Assembly: GCA_015179125.1 (NCBI GenBank)
Contig: WHVA01000002.1
Span: 620,001-684,000 of the forward strand
DNA from: Gautieria morchelliformis
Lineage: Eukaryota > Basidiomycota > Agaricomycetes > Gomphales > Gomphaceae
DNA length: 64,000 bases
Direction of reading: 5' to 3'
Numbering within the stretch: position 1 is the first letter of the stretch; each line of letters starts with the position of its first letter. The notes beneath the pieces were generated by a model. The model ran no database searches. It was not told the origin of the DNA and worked only from the letters and a program-made list of their open reading frames with translations. A program made the translations under genes and the position numbers. Below are positions 42,448-54,014 of this stretch, one piece after another.

Positions 42448-43951
42448 ATGAGAACCTACGCAAGGGCAGGCATGGTCCTGGACTGCAGTTCAAAAAGGAC
42501 GGATCACAGTTGTTTCGAATTGACGAGGCTCACACGAATCCTCACACGATGTATGCCATACCCTCCATATCGACCTTGTATGCAACTGAAGATCTTCGAA
42601 AGGGTGGGCGGTACCTCAACGTTTTACGTGGCAAGGCGTATATTGGACCATCATATCGTTATGGTCAATGTACTTCCCGTGAACGAGCAGCACCCTCTTC
42701 ATGAGTTACTGAGCACTCGTGACTGTGTTCATCCAAACATAGTCTTATTCACCGAGTATTACGAAGAACGCGGCGATATTAAACGGCTTGTCCTGGATTA
42801 CATGCGAGGCGATTGGCTAAACAACGTAGTGGCCAGAAATTATTTGGAGGAGGATCATGTTGCTCGCATAGCGGCAGAAGTATGTAACAAAAATGAATAT
42901 TCTGTCTTCGCCTATTAGTTAAACATATTTAAATGTTTTAGGTTTGTGCTGGATTAAGATTCCTCCATGATTTGGGCTTTATACTTCGTGCCGTCAAAAC
43001 GGATGCAGTTTTCCTTACCCGAGGGGGCGAAGTGATAATCTGTACTTCTTTTTTTTCAGTGGCATTTCTACGTACTCACTAGCTCCCAGCTGGTCTTCAA
43101 AATATCGTCAAGTTGGATAACCTTCGCAAAGACACTTCGTCCGTTACACTGGTGGCTCCTCACTGGATGCCGCCAGAAGTAGCCAGAGGACAAACCTACA
43201 CAATTCAGACGGATACATGGTCGCTTGGCATCATGACCATTGAGTTACTCGATAAAGTCCCGCCACATTTTCAAGAAGTCCCAACAGAAGTACTCAGACA
43301 AATCGCAGTGGGCCCAAGCCCAGCTCTTGGAAGTCCCTCCCGTGGTTCAAGTACTGAACTACATAATTTTTTAGAAAAATGCCTTGTCCTAGATCATCAG
43401 GAAAGACCTTCTGTCAAGGAATTACTTACGGTATGGTTGAGTGTGAAATACCAGTATAGAGGCTGACAGCTGTACAATTCAGCACGATTTTCTTCTTGGA
43501 CCGTTGTTGTTGAGGCTGACTGGCCGGAATTTATGGCGAAGGAGTGGAGCGAGACTCGAGTGCGGGCACGCATGGAGCGATATATACGCTCTGGGAAGCG
43601 TGACATATGAGGTACTTACTCTATCACACTGGTTGCTGCCGTTTACTGATAGTTTTTGTGACTCCTGATCTGTAGCTCCTGACCGGCCTCGTCCCCTATC
43701 ACATCAGGAAGAATGACGTCCAGGTGATGTTTGATGTGATAAGTGGAATAAAGCCTGCACGGCCCTCTTCCACAGAATCTGCCTTGTGGATATCTGATAA
43801 GCATTGGGAGTTCATCGAGTGTTGCTGGAATGACAATCCTCTGGATCGGCCACCCATATCTGTAGCAGCACCACGTCTAGAAGCTATGTATTGCGAGGCC
43901 CAACCCCCGTGGCACGTTTCGACGACAAAACGCAAAGAGGCAGGGGGCTAA
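42448..43951 (+). CDS. chimeric pseudokinase: STE20/PAK-like domain fused to a TKL-like C-lobe
   Basis: Exons: ..42879, 42942-43041, 43090-43430, 43483-43611, 43676-43951; the 5' end is unresolved. The first domain aligns along a PAK-type kinase: FERVGGTSTFYVARR (Gly loop), HPNIVLFTEYYEE, LVLDYMRGDWLNNVV, LRFLHDLGF, HWMPPEVARG (APE), TDTWSLGIMTIELLD, LEKCLVLDHQERPSVKELLT. The three catalytic signatures are lost: VAIK reads VMVNV, the HRDIKSDN loop reads LRAVKTDA, and DFG is replaced by SGL. Directly after THDFLL the reading continues into a second kinase C-lobe: AWSDIYALGSVTYELLTGLV, VMFDVISGIKPARP, LWISDKHWEFIECCW and DRPPISVAAPRLE. That tail resembles the expanded tyrosine-kinase-like families of Agaricomycetes. 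It is likely catalytically dead, perhaps a scaffold, or a decaying gene. Confidence 0.75.
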
Positions 43952-44177
43952 CATGCAACCGTCGTCCTGAGCTAACTCGAAGCTGCACGTGCGTGTTGTG
44001 TTATGCAGTGTGATGTTCCCCTCCGGGTGCAGGTCTCGGGGACGACGGTTATGTAACAAACGTGATGATTCTGGCGTTGCTCATATGATGCTATATATAC
44101 ATATATACCATGCCTATCCGACCGAATCGTTGACCATTACGATACTTCGGCTGAACAGCAACGGAGGAAATAAAGGA
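43952..44177. other. short convergent intergenic region
   Basis: Between the 3' ends of the pseudokinase and SDR genes. No feature seen. Confidence 0.4.
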
Positions 44178-45234
44178 CTACTGGTGCAAATCAACGTCTT
44201 CTGGCATGTTAAGTAACCTGCCTTCCATCCCACCTTCTACCATGATCACTTGACCACTAACGTGACCCGAGAGGGAGGGTGACGCGAGTATGACAATCTG
44301 GTTGGCAATATCTCTCGCGGAGGCGAATTTCTTTAGTGGTGTCCTGAGCCATCCGCTGAGGGGTTAGCGATACAGCCTGATAGAAGAAAGTTGAAATTTA
44401 TACGTTGCCATGGATCGATAGACAACTCTTTGATCCTTCATAGCTTCTTCTGCCATTGGCGTCTTTACCCATCCCGGCGCAACGGTGTTGACGCGACCTT
44501 TGGGAGCGATGCTCACGATTTCGTTTTTCAGAGAGAGCGTGAGCCCATACATAACGGCTAGATTTTGATCAGCGAGCGAGTGACGGTCCATACCTCACTA
44601 CTCACCACTCTTCGCAGATGCGTAATCCGAGTGGCCAGCCTCGCCATATTTGCCAGCGGTACTACCCACCATCACAATAGCAGCCTTGCTCCTGAGATCA
44701 TCGTTTATGGATTTCAAGCCATTGAGGTACCCTCGCGCGAGCAAAAAATTCGAAGTCAGGTTCGTTGCGATGGTGAGATTCCATTGCTCCAGAGACATAT
44801 CAGCTAGCTGTATGTCTGCAGTAGGCCATAGGCCATGGTTCAATATCACTACTTGTGCAGGTCGGTCAGAATTGATCTTAATAAAAAGATTCGAGATATC
44901 CGCTTCTGAGGTCAAATCCCCTTGCACGAGTCGCAGTTCAGGATATTTCTCGCAGAGGGGACTGAGGGCAGAACCATTAGTGTTGTACTGTGCCGTTACT
45001 TTGGCACTTTGTTCTGTGTGATTAGCCACACGGCTAAGTAAGTTTCAACGGTAGTCTACCTTCGTGGGACATCGAGGACCATCATGATCTTACCAAGGAA
45101 CAGTTGAACAGTTTCGAGCCCAATTCCCCCACTGGCACCTGTTTAATCCGTTTCATACTTAGTAAGCTTTGGATGGACGAGAATATATTTCTACCTGTCA
45201 CTAGGACATGAACGTCTTGTAGATGAAGGTCCAT
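44178..45234 (-). CDS. short-chain dehydrogenase/reductase
   Basis: Exons 45195-45234, 45094-45138, 44606-45013, 44404-44557, 44178-44343; 270 codons, a classical SDR length. Cofactor motif TGASGGIGLE (TGxxxGIG) spans introns 1-2; then LVQGDLTSEADI (Asp of the adenine pocket), LNHGLWPTADI (NAG replaced by NHG), VGSTAGKYGEAGHSDYASAK (catalytic Ser, Tyr and Lys all present), VNTVAPGWVKTPM and GQVIMVEGG near the end. An NAD(P)-dependent oxidoreductase; substrate not predictable. Its first exons are duplicated as a fragment at 50325-50653. Confidence 0.85.
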
Positions 45235-45770
45235 GGCTTAGGGAGGCATGTGGTTACGTAAGATACTACACCAAGAAGTTATTACCGTCGTCAAGATGCC
45301 GAACGTACCTCAGGATAGAGAATGGGATTACAGCACCACTTACAAGTACAGTGAGGAGGCTGGGGAAGACGGCAACTCGTTTACTTTTGGACTCCCACCG
45401 AGCGTGTGCAGCGCCCTGTGGTTTACAATGCCTGCGCTGAGTCAGACATATCAACAGCGTATGGTGACTCTAGCCTGCGAGGGCACAAAACACGGAAAGC
45501 GAAAGATCCAGGACATCGATTCTGATTTTTCTACGGGCAGCTCGAGCGTTTCGACGAATGCGGGAACCCCCCACTGGTTCTAATTGGCGCGAACAGCGAG
45601 AATCGGTTGCCGAACACGACAATGGTGATCGGAACGAACACGGAAATGGGGTGAGAAATGGCAGGACAGAGCACCTGAGTATGAGAAATAAACGCGTCAT
45701 GACACTCTCTTGATGACTCATCCTTCACTTCTCTCACCAATTACAGGTCCTGATCGTACGTGGGTGCAAC
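45235..45770. other. unassigned; possible coding fragment
   Basis: A + strand frame 45248-45583 reads MPNVPQDREWDYSTTYKYSE and TYQQRMVTLACEGTKHGKR. It looks protein-like but is not recognised. It may belong to the adjoining Helitron remnant. Confidence 0.35.
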
Positions 45771-46405
45771 TTAAATATTCATCCATGTCTTCCGTCGATG
45801 AAATCGCAGAGTTCTGGGATGCCAGATATTTATCTGCAGGTGAAGCTGCATGGAGAATTTTGGGATTTCACATCACCTCCAAGGATCCATCTGTTACTGC
45901 ACTTCCAGTGCACACTCCTAAGTCAACACTTTTTCATCAATATGAGCGCACCCATCAATCAACAAGCACACTCTCCAAGCTTGACCGTTACTTTTGTCGC
46001 CCTAGAGGTTCATTTGAAGACAATGACTATCATATGAAATATGTGGATCGTCTTGGTAATGACGTCATTGCCAAGTTCACAGAAGAACTTTCACAATTTT
46101 GCGATGAGGCCATCGCAATCTGGATGTCGTTGCTGGATCGCCGAAGGTTAATGTCGTCCTTTGCTGCAGCCGACAAGGACACGACTAGCGTTCTGTTCGA
46201 GGAGGCTGCAGCAACATGTGAGACTGACATGCAGCAACGTGTGGCCGCTATACCCCAACAGATAATCCTCGAGCACCTTTTGGCTAACCAACTCGGATCT
46301 CGACCACAGAAGCCAGTATTTATCCTCGGGCATTACATGTTTCCCAGGTTCCTGACTATGAACCTGACCAATCAAGACGGCATTTCGCTGCGAACAATGG
46401 CTTGA
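45771..46405 (+). pseudogene. Helitron Rep-helicase fragment
   Basis: The frame encodes VDEIAEFWDARYLSAGEAAW, RILGFHITSKDPSVTALPVH and TSTLSKLDRYFCRPRG, the conserved stretch between Rep and helicase domains of Agaricomycete Helitron-type proteins. No HUH motif or Walker motifs are in the window. The frame ends at 46405, and a following frame (46416-46730, RYYRDASKHNGLLNQKLHNK) is unassigned. It is a dead fragment. Confidence 0.6.
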
Positions 46406-46730
46406 TATCAACGCCTTGCACAGATATTACCGTGACGCTAGCAAACACAATGGCCTACTTAACCAGAAGCTTCACAACAAATTATACAAAAACTTATGGA
46501 ACTATCAACAAAAGTGCTGGATAAATGCTACTGATGGGCTGAGGAGCGACAAACTAGTCAAATACCCATGGCCCTCTTGCACCTCCCGCGCGTGTGACGT
46601 TCAGGTTTCTGGGACCGCACAACCCAACTCCATCCAGGAACCTAATATAGGTGGCGGCGTATCTCAATTTCAGGAGGAGACTGTTCGGAAATGCAGGGGG
46701 TCACAAGATTGCAGTGTTTACCATTCATAA

Positions 46731-47350
46731 GATATCTTAGGTGCCTCCTTCTCAGATGAAGGTATATATGTTGGATCTATGCCCAGAAATAGAGCAAGAA
46801 TATCTCAAGATAATTGGCCTTGAAAACTCGCCTGTCCTTCAATCAAGGACGGGTGCAACAAAGGGTGTGCACCTGGGTGGGACGACCTGAATCAGATTAG
46901 TCTTCATTCACCTGGGTTGCAAGCACTTCTTTTTTTTTTTTTTTTTTTTTTGAATTCCGTTTATTATACTGCCACCTTGGGGCAAGGCCCTATATAGGCA
47001 GTCTCTACCCAGAACGCGGCAGTTGCAAGTGTTGATAATAGTATATGGCATTTATCGGTGACTGGCTTCTTGCTACTAAGTAGTGTATTCGTATTCCAAC
47101 CCAGGGAGTCCTACTAATTTCAGAGCCCATTGCTAACCCCATGGTTCCACAATTCAACAACTCTGCACAGTATGGGATTGATTTGCAGAGCCAACACGGG
47201 CAATTAATCAACCATCATGTGATCAAGAAGCTCGATGCACATGATCATCCTTGGGCTACACCTACAGAAACCATCTGCTTGACATCATGGCCGGGGCTAC
47301 TCTGATCGCCTTACCTCTTGCATGTAAGGGCAGTGGTTTGAAATACCCAG
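46731..47350. other. non-coding, with a 22-base T run
   Basis: Poly-T at 46930-46951. No gene recognised. Confidence 0.5.
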
Positions 47351-48220
47351 ATGATGTTTTTTCAGGACATTCCGCATGAAAAACTTCCGGCTACAGTGGA
47401 AGAGATGGAGAAGTCTTGGGCAGATGCATGTAAATGGCATGCAATGAAGAAGAAACAGGCCATAAAAACTTTGAAAGAGATAAAGGCTAATAAACTTTCT
47501 GCCATCCAGAAGGGAGGAGGTTCTTCTGGTGATCACAAAGGTGCGCATTTAATCCTTTCCTTGATTTCTTTCTCCATCATTTCCTCTAATATATCTAGGA
47601 AATGGTGGTAGTAAAGGAGGTGGCGGTCATAGAGCACAAGGTTCAGGGGATGTCCATGGTAGTTCTTTGTTGAAAACTCTGGGCTCTGGAAATGCAGCGG
47701 TAAATTTCAGGATTTGTATTTGTTTTCTGGCTAATTTATTTCGCAGTCCTCTGGCACTTCGTTTACTTTGCTAAGTCACGCTCTGCATTTGAAGATCTTT
47801 GATGGCGACTTGTATGACTCTTCTGGTTATGATGTATTTCATCCTTTTCCTGCAAATTCCAATGTCATGTCCGTCCAACCCCAAATCTCTGAACATAAGC
47901 AGTGGTGACCATTATCAGCCCAGAGCACTGAGAGTAACTCTTCCACTGCCCTCCCTCTCTTTTCCTTTACCGGAGTGGCATCATTGCCAAGTACCTCTGT
48001 TCACTCAAAGGATGGCATGACACATGAACATATGAAGTGCCCCCCTGCAGAAATTGTCCTGTTTATGTGCCTCAGTCTGCTGATGAAGCGGTTTGGGAAG
48101 CTGGAGCTGATTTTCTGGAAAGCGCAGGAATGGTCTCTGTCATTCACTGCATTTAATCCCAATATTTCCACACCACAGATAGCTGAGTCTAGATATGAAA
48201 ATATAATGTCTTCGGGGTGA
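47351..48220 (+). CDS. hypothetical, probably decayed
   Basis: The first exon-like frame (IPHEKLPATVEEMEKSWADA, then KWHAMKKKQAIKTLKEIKAN) is helical and lysine-rich and could splice at 47541 (GTGCGCATT) to a Gly-rich segment. Later frames (GMTHEHMKCPPAEIVLFMCL) are interrupted. No family recognised; the model cannot be completed. Confidence 0.3.
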
Positions 48221-48660
48221 TGAGAGGTCACCTTATCGCACGTCTGTTAAGGTCCATATGACTACAGCTGCGCATGAATATTGTAACATTCCAGAGACCG
48301 GTAAGATTGCCTCTTCACAATTCGTGAAGATGTGGCCATACGATCTTTCCCGACTCCAGCGAGGGCTGTTAACCTCGTCTCATTGCATGCTAGCAACCTC
48401 AGTTAACCTCATCTCATTGCAGGCTAGCAACTTCAGTATAGACAGAATTTACAGATGTTAGGTAGGTCTGTATACCTCAGAAGAGGTCATATATCTCTAT
48501 ATCTGTGTACATAAAACAAAGATACTTATATATTGTATATATGTAAAAAGGCATGCGTGAATCCTCGCAGTGGTTGCAGGGCACCCATAACGCATATGTA
48601 CAAAGAAAACCTCATATCCTCATCCTACCAGGCTTTGATGCTGCCTGTCAGTGATCCATA
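48221..48660. other. no gene seen
   Basis: Contains a direct repeat CTCATTGCATGCTAGCAAC / CTCATTGCAGGCTAGCAAC (about 48379 and 48412), each followed by TTCAGT/CTCAGTT. Confidence 0.5.
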
Positions 48661-48960
48661 TTGCATAAACTCTCGGATATCAGGGATGCCGCACTCAGAA
48701 TGAAAGACAAAGCAGCCATACGTCGCATTCACGTGTACACGTCCCATTCCAGCAACGTCCCACCTGCCACTGCTCCTTATGACGTGATGATCAGCGACGA
48801 ATTAATGGTTCGAGGACTTCAGCAAGGGTGGGGCATCAAAGACTGGAAGATGTATGGGAACCTAGAGACGCTAGAATCTTTTCTTGAGCTTCCATTGGTC
48901 ATTTTACATCACAAGGGCGAGGGCGATGATGATGATGAGGGTGAGGGCGACGACGAATGA
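48661..48960 (+). CDS. hypothetical protein with acidic C-terminus
   Basis: 99 codons: MHKLSDIRDAALRMKDKAAI, RRIHVYTSH, SDELMVRGLQQGWGIKDW, ending in an Asp/Glu/Gly tail (EGDDDDEGEGDDE). The plausible coding composition is not matched to a family. It could be the last exon of a larger transposon-related gene. Confidence 0.35.
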   Translation: MHKLSDIRDAALRMKDKAAIRRIHVYTSHSSNVPPATAPYDVMISDELMVRGLQQGWGIKDWKMYGNLETLESFLELPLVILHHKGEGDDDDEGEGDDE

Positions 48961-49169
48961 GCCACTGGAGACAAAGGCGTGGTGAAGGTGGAGAGGATGA
49001 AGGTGAAGGTGGGGGGGGTAGCGTGCAAGATGAACCTTTATATAGTGAGAGAAGGTTGCGTCAGTGCATCATTGAGTGAGCTGGCACTAGGCTTGTGTGC
49101 CGAATTACTAGTACTAGTGGTGTAAAAAATCATTAAGTGCTTTCTGAGGAAGATACAGCTATACATAGA

Positions 49170-49325
49170 CCGGAGACACCACTATAAGGGCAACCTAGGC
49201 AGACACTCTACACTCAAGCGGCGAACTGGCAGAGGGGGATCCAAAGTAAGATAGAGAACTATATACAGGACACAGACATACCTGGCGAAGGGGGATCCAA
49301 AGAGAAAACTCTAAGGAACCCCTTC
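49170..49325 (+). repeat. dispersed repeat related to 28300-28460
   Basis: Two CTGGCRRAGGGGGATCCAAAG-type motifs about 75 bp apart and AGAGAAAACTCTAAGGA. Same order and orientation as at 28300. Confidence 0.65.
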
Positions 49326-49767
49326 ACCACCTAACTATGACTATAAGTAAACTCGGGCATGCTAGCCCAATCACCAAATGCCCAAGTTATATAAGCAATC
49401 ACGCCAGCGATAACAGGGCTGGACAGATAAGGAAGGAATGATGTCGGAAGGGGCCGGAACAGGAAGGGAAATAAACGGAACACAAGACAGAAGGATGCCG
49501 AAGGCTAGGAGAAGCTCAGGGGCCACCAACAACACGCTGTGATCATGTGCACGGCGATAATATGCATGCGATAATGCATGCGATAATGCACATCGCAATA
49601 AAGCAGTGTGATTGGTGTTCCCTTGACAACCACCTGAATGGACCTGAACGTGGGGTGCAATGAGTCTATCGGACCTCTGATAAGGTACATAGCCAGACCT
49701 GGTCAGAGACCTTCTCAGCTGTGTTAAGGTTAGATATCCAGAGCCTGGGTACAGGCCAGGTTGATAT
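49326..49767. other. no gene supported
   Basis: The 195-codon minus frame here has no recognisable motif. GCATGCGATAAT is tandemly repeated near 49563-49590. Confidence 0.4.
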
Positions 49768-50256
49768 ATGTACATAAATATAAGTGGACGGTACGTTAGG
49801 ATGACTTTAACAACGCCTACAGCGAGGTGGGCTGACATGATGTATTCAGAGCTTGGCGGACGTGGCCGAACTACGGTAATAAAGGGCTTAAACGCAGTGA
49901 TTGCTAAGCTGGCATTCTCCGACATAGGGCTTGCGAGACTGATACATGAGAACAGCATTTATAGTTATCTTCCCGCAATCCTCTCATTCAGCTTCACGGA
50001 GCTTATGGTTACCATGTGCGTCCATGTAGCTTTATGTATGTTCTGCTTATGGATCTCGCTTAACAGTCCATCTATTCGGGATGCTGTGAATGCATTGCAT
50101 GTACATGGTGTCACCCATGGTGACATTGCAGGTCGCAACACCATCATTCATGAAAGGCAACCAACGTTGATTCACTTCAGTAACACTTGTATTACAACAG
50201 ATTCTAAGAGTCGATGCAAACATTTGGATGCAGTGGACAGGTTGCTGCTGGAGTAG
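49768..50256 (+). pseudogene. protein-kinase-like fragment
   Basis: The frame contains VNALHVHGVTHGDIAGRNTI, a catalytic-loop motif of the HGDI..N type found in fungal kinase-like (FunK1/APH-like) proteins. Next is TLIHFSNT where DFS or DFG would be expected, so the metal-binding Asp is replaced by His. An upstream KLAFSDIGLARLIHENSIY may be another exon. N- and C-terminal parts are missing, so I treat it as a remnant. Confidence 0.5.
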
Positions 50257-50324
50257 ATACCTTGGGCTCACTCACTAGCATATACTAGTACCAGATTCCG
50301 GCACTGTATAACTGGGGTCACATC

Positions 50325-50653
50325 CCATGCACAAGTCGCAGTTCAGAATATTTCTCGCAGAGGGGACTGATGGCAGAACCATTAGTGTTGTACTGTGCCG
50401 TTACTTTGGCACCTTGTCTGTGTGATTAGCCATATGTACAAATAAGTAAGTTTCAACGTTAGTGTGGGTCATCAAGACCTCGATGACCCACACTACCGTT
50501 GAAGCGAGGATCATCTTACCAAGGAACAGTTGAACAGTTTCGAGCGGCCATACTGGCACCTGCTTAATCTGTTTCATAATTAGTAAGCTTTGGATACGAG
50601 AATATATTTCTACCTGTCACTAGGACATGAACATCTTGTAGATGAAGGTCCAT
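50325..50653 (-). pseudogene. duplicated 5' fragment of the SDR gene
   Basis: Matches 44920-45234 on the same strand: ATG 50653, exon 1 (MDLHLQDVHVLVTG), intron, exon 2, and the beginning of exon 3 down to the SPLREKYSEL region. Where the original has TCTACCTTCGTGGGAC in intron 2, this copy carries a 13-bp-stem hairpin AGTGTGGGTCATC..GATGACCCACACT (about 50463-50496). The catalytic part is absent. Confidence 0.85.
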
Positions 50654-51982
50654 GGTTGGTTTAGAGGGGCACGCATGGGGTCCCCGACTCTCTCCAAAGG
50701 AGAGGGAGGGACCTGTCGACCAAATGTCCAAGCATCCACTTACGCGGATGAATTTGTATCGATTTTATTGGCCGCTCCATGCTATTCGTTTTTCCTCCCT
50801 GTGTGTCATTCCCACGTGTTAGCCGTTCTATTCTGACACGTCCCGCCTTCATGGGTAGTGTAATCGCTGTCCTTTGCTGGTCCATGCTGACACGTCCCCG
50901 TCACGCGTTTGGGTTTTCCCTCCATTCCTTGCCAGTGTCGGTTCCCTCCCTTCCCCTACACTCCCAGGTTGTTTATGCTTTCGTCCCCTCCTTTGTCTTG
51001 CTTGGATGCGTACTGTGTGAAATTGGATGAAGTCCACCCGTGGCGTTCTTACATTGCATGTAAGTCTTGGGATCTGTAGCGGCCCAATCTTGCTTTTTTA
51101 ATAAGATTTTTTGACTTTTTTTTTTTTTTTTTGCTGGGGCTCTATTCCATTGTTTGCTTACCCGGGGCAGTTATTCACATTGCTGTTATGGAGAAACTTG
51201 TCGACGGTGACCGCCTTCACACTCCCTCCCAATGTGCATCCGGCTGCCATTCTCGGCTGTGTCTCTGGGGGGTGGTTTCCCACGGTTTGACGTGCGCTCC
51301 GTCTTCATGTTTTATCCTCTATGCCCCTGTCTTCCCCACTCCTCTTGCACCAAGTCCCGAATATTTCATTGCCCAAAACCAAGAGCATTAATTTTTTTTT
51401 TTTTTTAATAAAAATTATTGGCTTTTGAATTTTTGAGGGGGGTTGGGGCCTGGGTTTCCTCTCTTTTTTTTTTTTTACGGTGCAGTCGTTCTCAATGCTG
51501 CCCCATTTTCTGTTCCCTCCCAATCTGGTCCCGGTGGCGGTGTTTCTTGCAGGCCGTTTACCATGCATCGATGACGAAAGCATGTTCATTCTTTATCCCG
51601 TACGTCCCTGCCTTCCTCGTTGTCCATTCGTCGTTCTAGCCCATCACGACTTCATTAACCTCTTTCGCGCACCCACCTACATCATGTGGATGTCACCCAT
51701 TACAATGCTTATGTGGTATTTCACATCGTAGCGGCAGCAGCTCCCTGACTCTCTCTTCACTTTCACTTCTCTTTGGAAGTGATACCTAAGATTATGACGT
51801 GCGAGGGGAAAGTGGGGTTCACCAATGGTGATAGCAAGATTCACTCAAACTACGTGTTGGTGCATCCCAGGATTTGCCTCATCCCAAGGGTTGCAGAGAG
51901 TCTGATATGTTTCTCAAACAATCAGAACATGTCATTGTCGCCATGTACCAAAAATTACACAATGGGCGGATCCTCCATGCTA
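50654..51982. other. pyrimidine-rich, no gene seen
   Basis: Three T runs (51118-51132, 51394-51406, 51466-51476) and many TTCC/CCTC tracts. Short ORFs are Pro/Ser/Phe-rich artefacts of this composition. Confidence 0.5.
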
Positions 51983-52590
51983 AGATAGGGGACACCAGGA
52001 ACCAACCACCTTTACGTAAGCGAGCACGCTAGTAGCAGCCGCCTTCCGACATCCTCAATTCCACCCACATACATTAAGTGCTGACTTATTTGAGTCCTAA
52101 GGGTTTCTCTCAATATGTCTAGTTTGAATTTGTAGGAAAGGGTTTAGCTAAATAATGCAGGGTAGCTGAGTTATATACTCTTGAAGTGCAGACTAAGAAT
52201 TTTTTTCCAAATACTTTATTTTGTGTTTTGGAACCGTTTGGGACACATTTTGTATTTTCCAACCGCAACATTTGGCGTGTCATGTGACATTATTTGTCAG
52301 CTTTCTCAGCGCTTGGACGTTGGCGCTCAGTGACGGATAATTCTGGGAGGTCACGTGCCATGTGACACAGCGAATTGGTCAAACATGGGCAGAGTCCCTT
52401 GCCCAGTAACATATTAGCAAGTCAATCAAAAGTATAGTAATTAGATACAAAATTTACACTTCTGTATATCAAAATTGAATTACCTGGCACACTTTTTGAA
52501 AAATTGAGATCCAAGTCTTTCGATTTGGCGCGTCACGTGATCTAAGCGCTCGCTTATGTCAGGGTGGTTGGTTCCTGGTGTCCCCTATCT
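51983..52590. mobile_element. TA-flanked inverted-repeat element, 608 bp
   Basis: Inverted termini AGATAGGGGACACCAGGAAC.. extend about 45 bp (to ..AAGCGAGC) with few mismatches. TA borders both sides (51981-51982, 52591-52592). No transposase ORF. Same architecture and size as 27262-27852; the ends differ. Confidence 0.85.
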
Positions 52591-52592
52591 TA

Positions 52593-53286
52593 AGTACAGG
52601 CAATGGTTGAACAGAGGCTGACATGTTTCTGGAACAGTCAGAAAAAAGAGGTGTGTGCTGAATACAGCCATATGTTAATAGGTAATAACAGCTACTGCAT
52701 ACCAGCGACTACCTCCATTTACCTTTTTCTTAACAGGGTTGTCCGTTCGTCTTTCACATTCACGATCATAGACGAGTGGACTCGAAAACCAGGCTTGCCA
52801 AGTTGTTCTCCTTTGTGCCTTTGCAATGAAATCTGCAAACTCAAGTTCTTATTGAATTGGAAGGACTCCAGTGAGACTGATTTCGGGCTTGCCTGTGGGA
52901 ACAGGTTGCGGTGGATCGCACGCATGGGCAAAATACAATCCCGCCCGACGAGTGAAATACCTTGAATGGCGTGTGGGACAGATACTTTTTGTCCAGACCG
53001 TCATAAAAGGCAGGACCTTAGAACACTTTGAATAGATGGTGGAGCTTGCTCTCTGTAAAGCATACTCAAAACCATCCCAAGCGGACTCCCCTAACATTTG
53101 AGATCTCCTTTGTTTTTCCGAGTCCTTTCATGTCTCCCTGTGTAGAGTTCAAACGAATTACTATTAAGTGTAGAAAGAGAGACGAAAAAGACTTTCTTAA
53201 ATCATTACTAACTGCCCACTTTAAACTCCACAAGAGAGAGTCGGGGACTGGGGCGGCAGCCGCCGCCGCCAGGATTATGTAATATA
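52593..53286. other. no gene supported
   Basis: ORFs on both strands (e.g. + 52603-52965) are not recognised. A GCC trinucleotide run lies near 53253-53272. Confidence 0.45.
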
Positions 53287-54014
53287 CTAGCTACACGCCA
53301 CGACCAATGGCTCAAGGGTCCATGTGATGCGTGACACACCAAAATGGCTCAGACAGACCGAAGCCGAAGATGGGCCGGCAGGCAAGGGGATGTACAAAAG
53401 ACAACCTAATCAGCTCTACAGCAATTTGTTCTGGATGGAGCATCACATAAAAGCCACTGTAAAGCAGCTATTAAGTACACCCTACATATCTTACCGTGAT
53501 GCAACCGACTGGACGAAGGCTCAGACCCAGTGAGAAATGCCCCGGATCCAGGGAGGTGGCACCGGGTGGGAGCGGTAGATGTGGTGACGTGTCGGTTAGG
53601 ATCGGTAGATATCATTCCCCAGATGATGCGCGGGACGTTCTATTTTTATGGAGCTCGATTTTCTAGAATCGTTTTGAGAAATGGAATCTAAACTGGCCAG
53701 ATATGACCGCACCGTCTCCAGGCGTAAAAAAACAGGAACCGAAAATTTTCAAGGTCCATCGACATGTCGTGTCAACATGTCAACGACTCACTTTGCAAAA
53801 ACACGAGGACTTTTCATAAATTCCTGAGTTAACGTAATCTTTTCAAATCTTTCAAAACCCATGAGTTTTTACTTCAACAAATGCACACTTTTCATAAAAC
53901 TAAAACCCTTACAAAGCATCCACTCCCATCTCCTCTTGTCTTGCCTCGCACTGGGCTTCCAAGGACTCGTGCATTTTTACTTCAGCAATCGGACTCGCAT
54001 CGAAACACGTGATT

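Noticed and set aside
50642..51731. Several + strand ORFs with hydrophobic, Pro-rich peptides
   Set aside because: They follow from pyrimidine-rich sequence; no start context, domain or intron structure.
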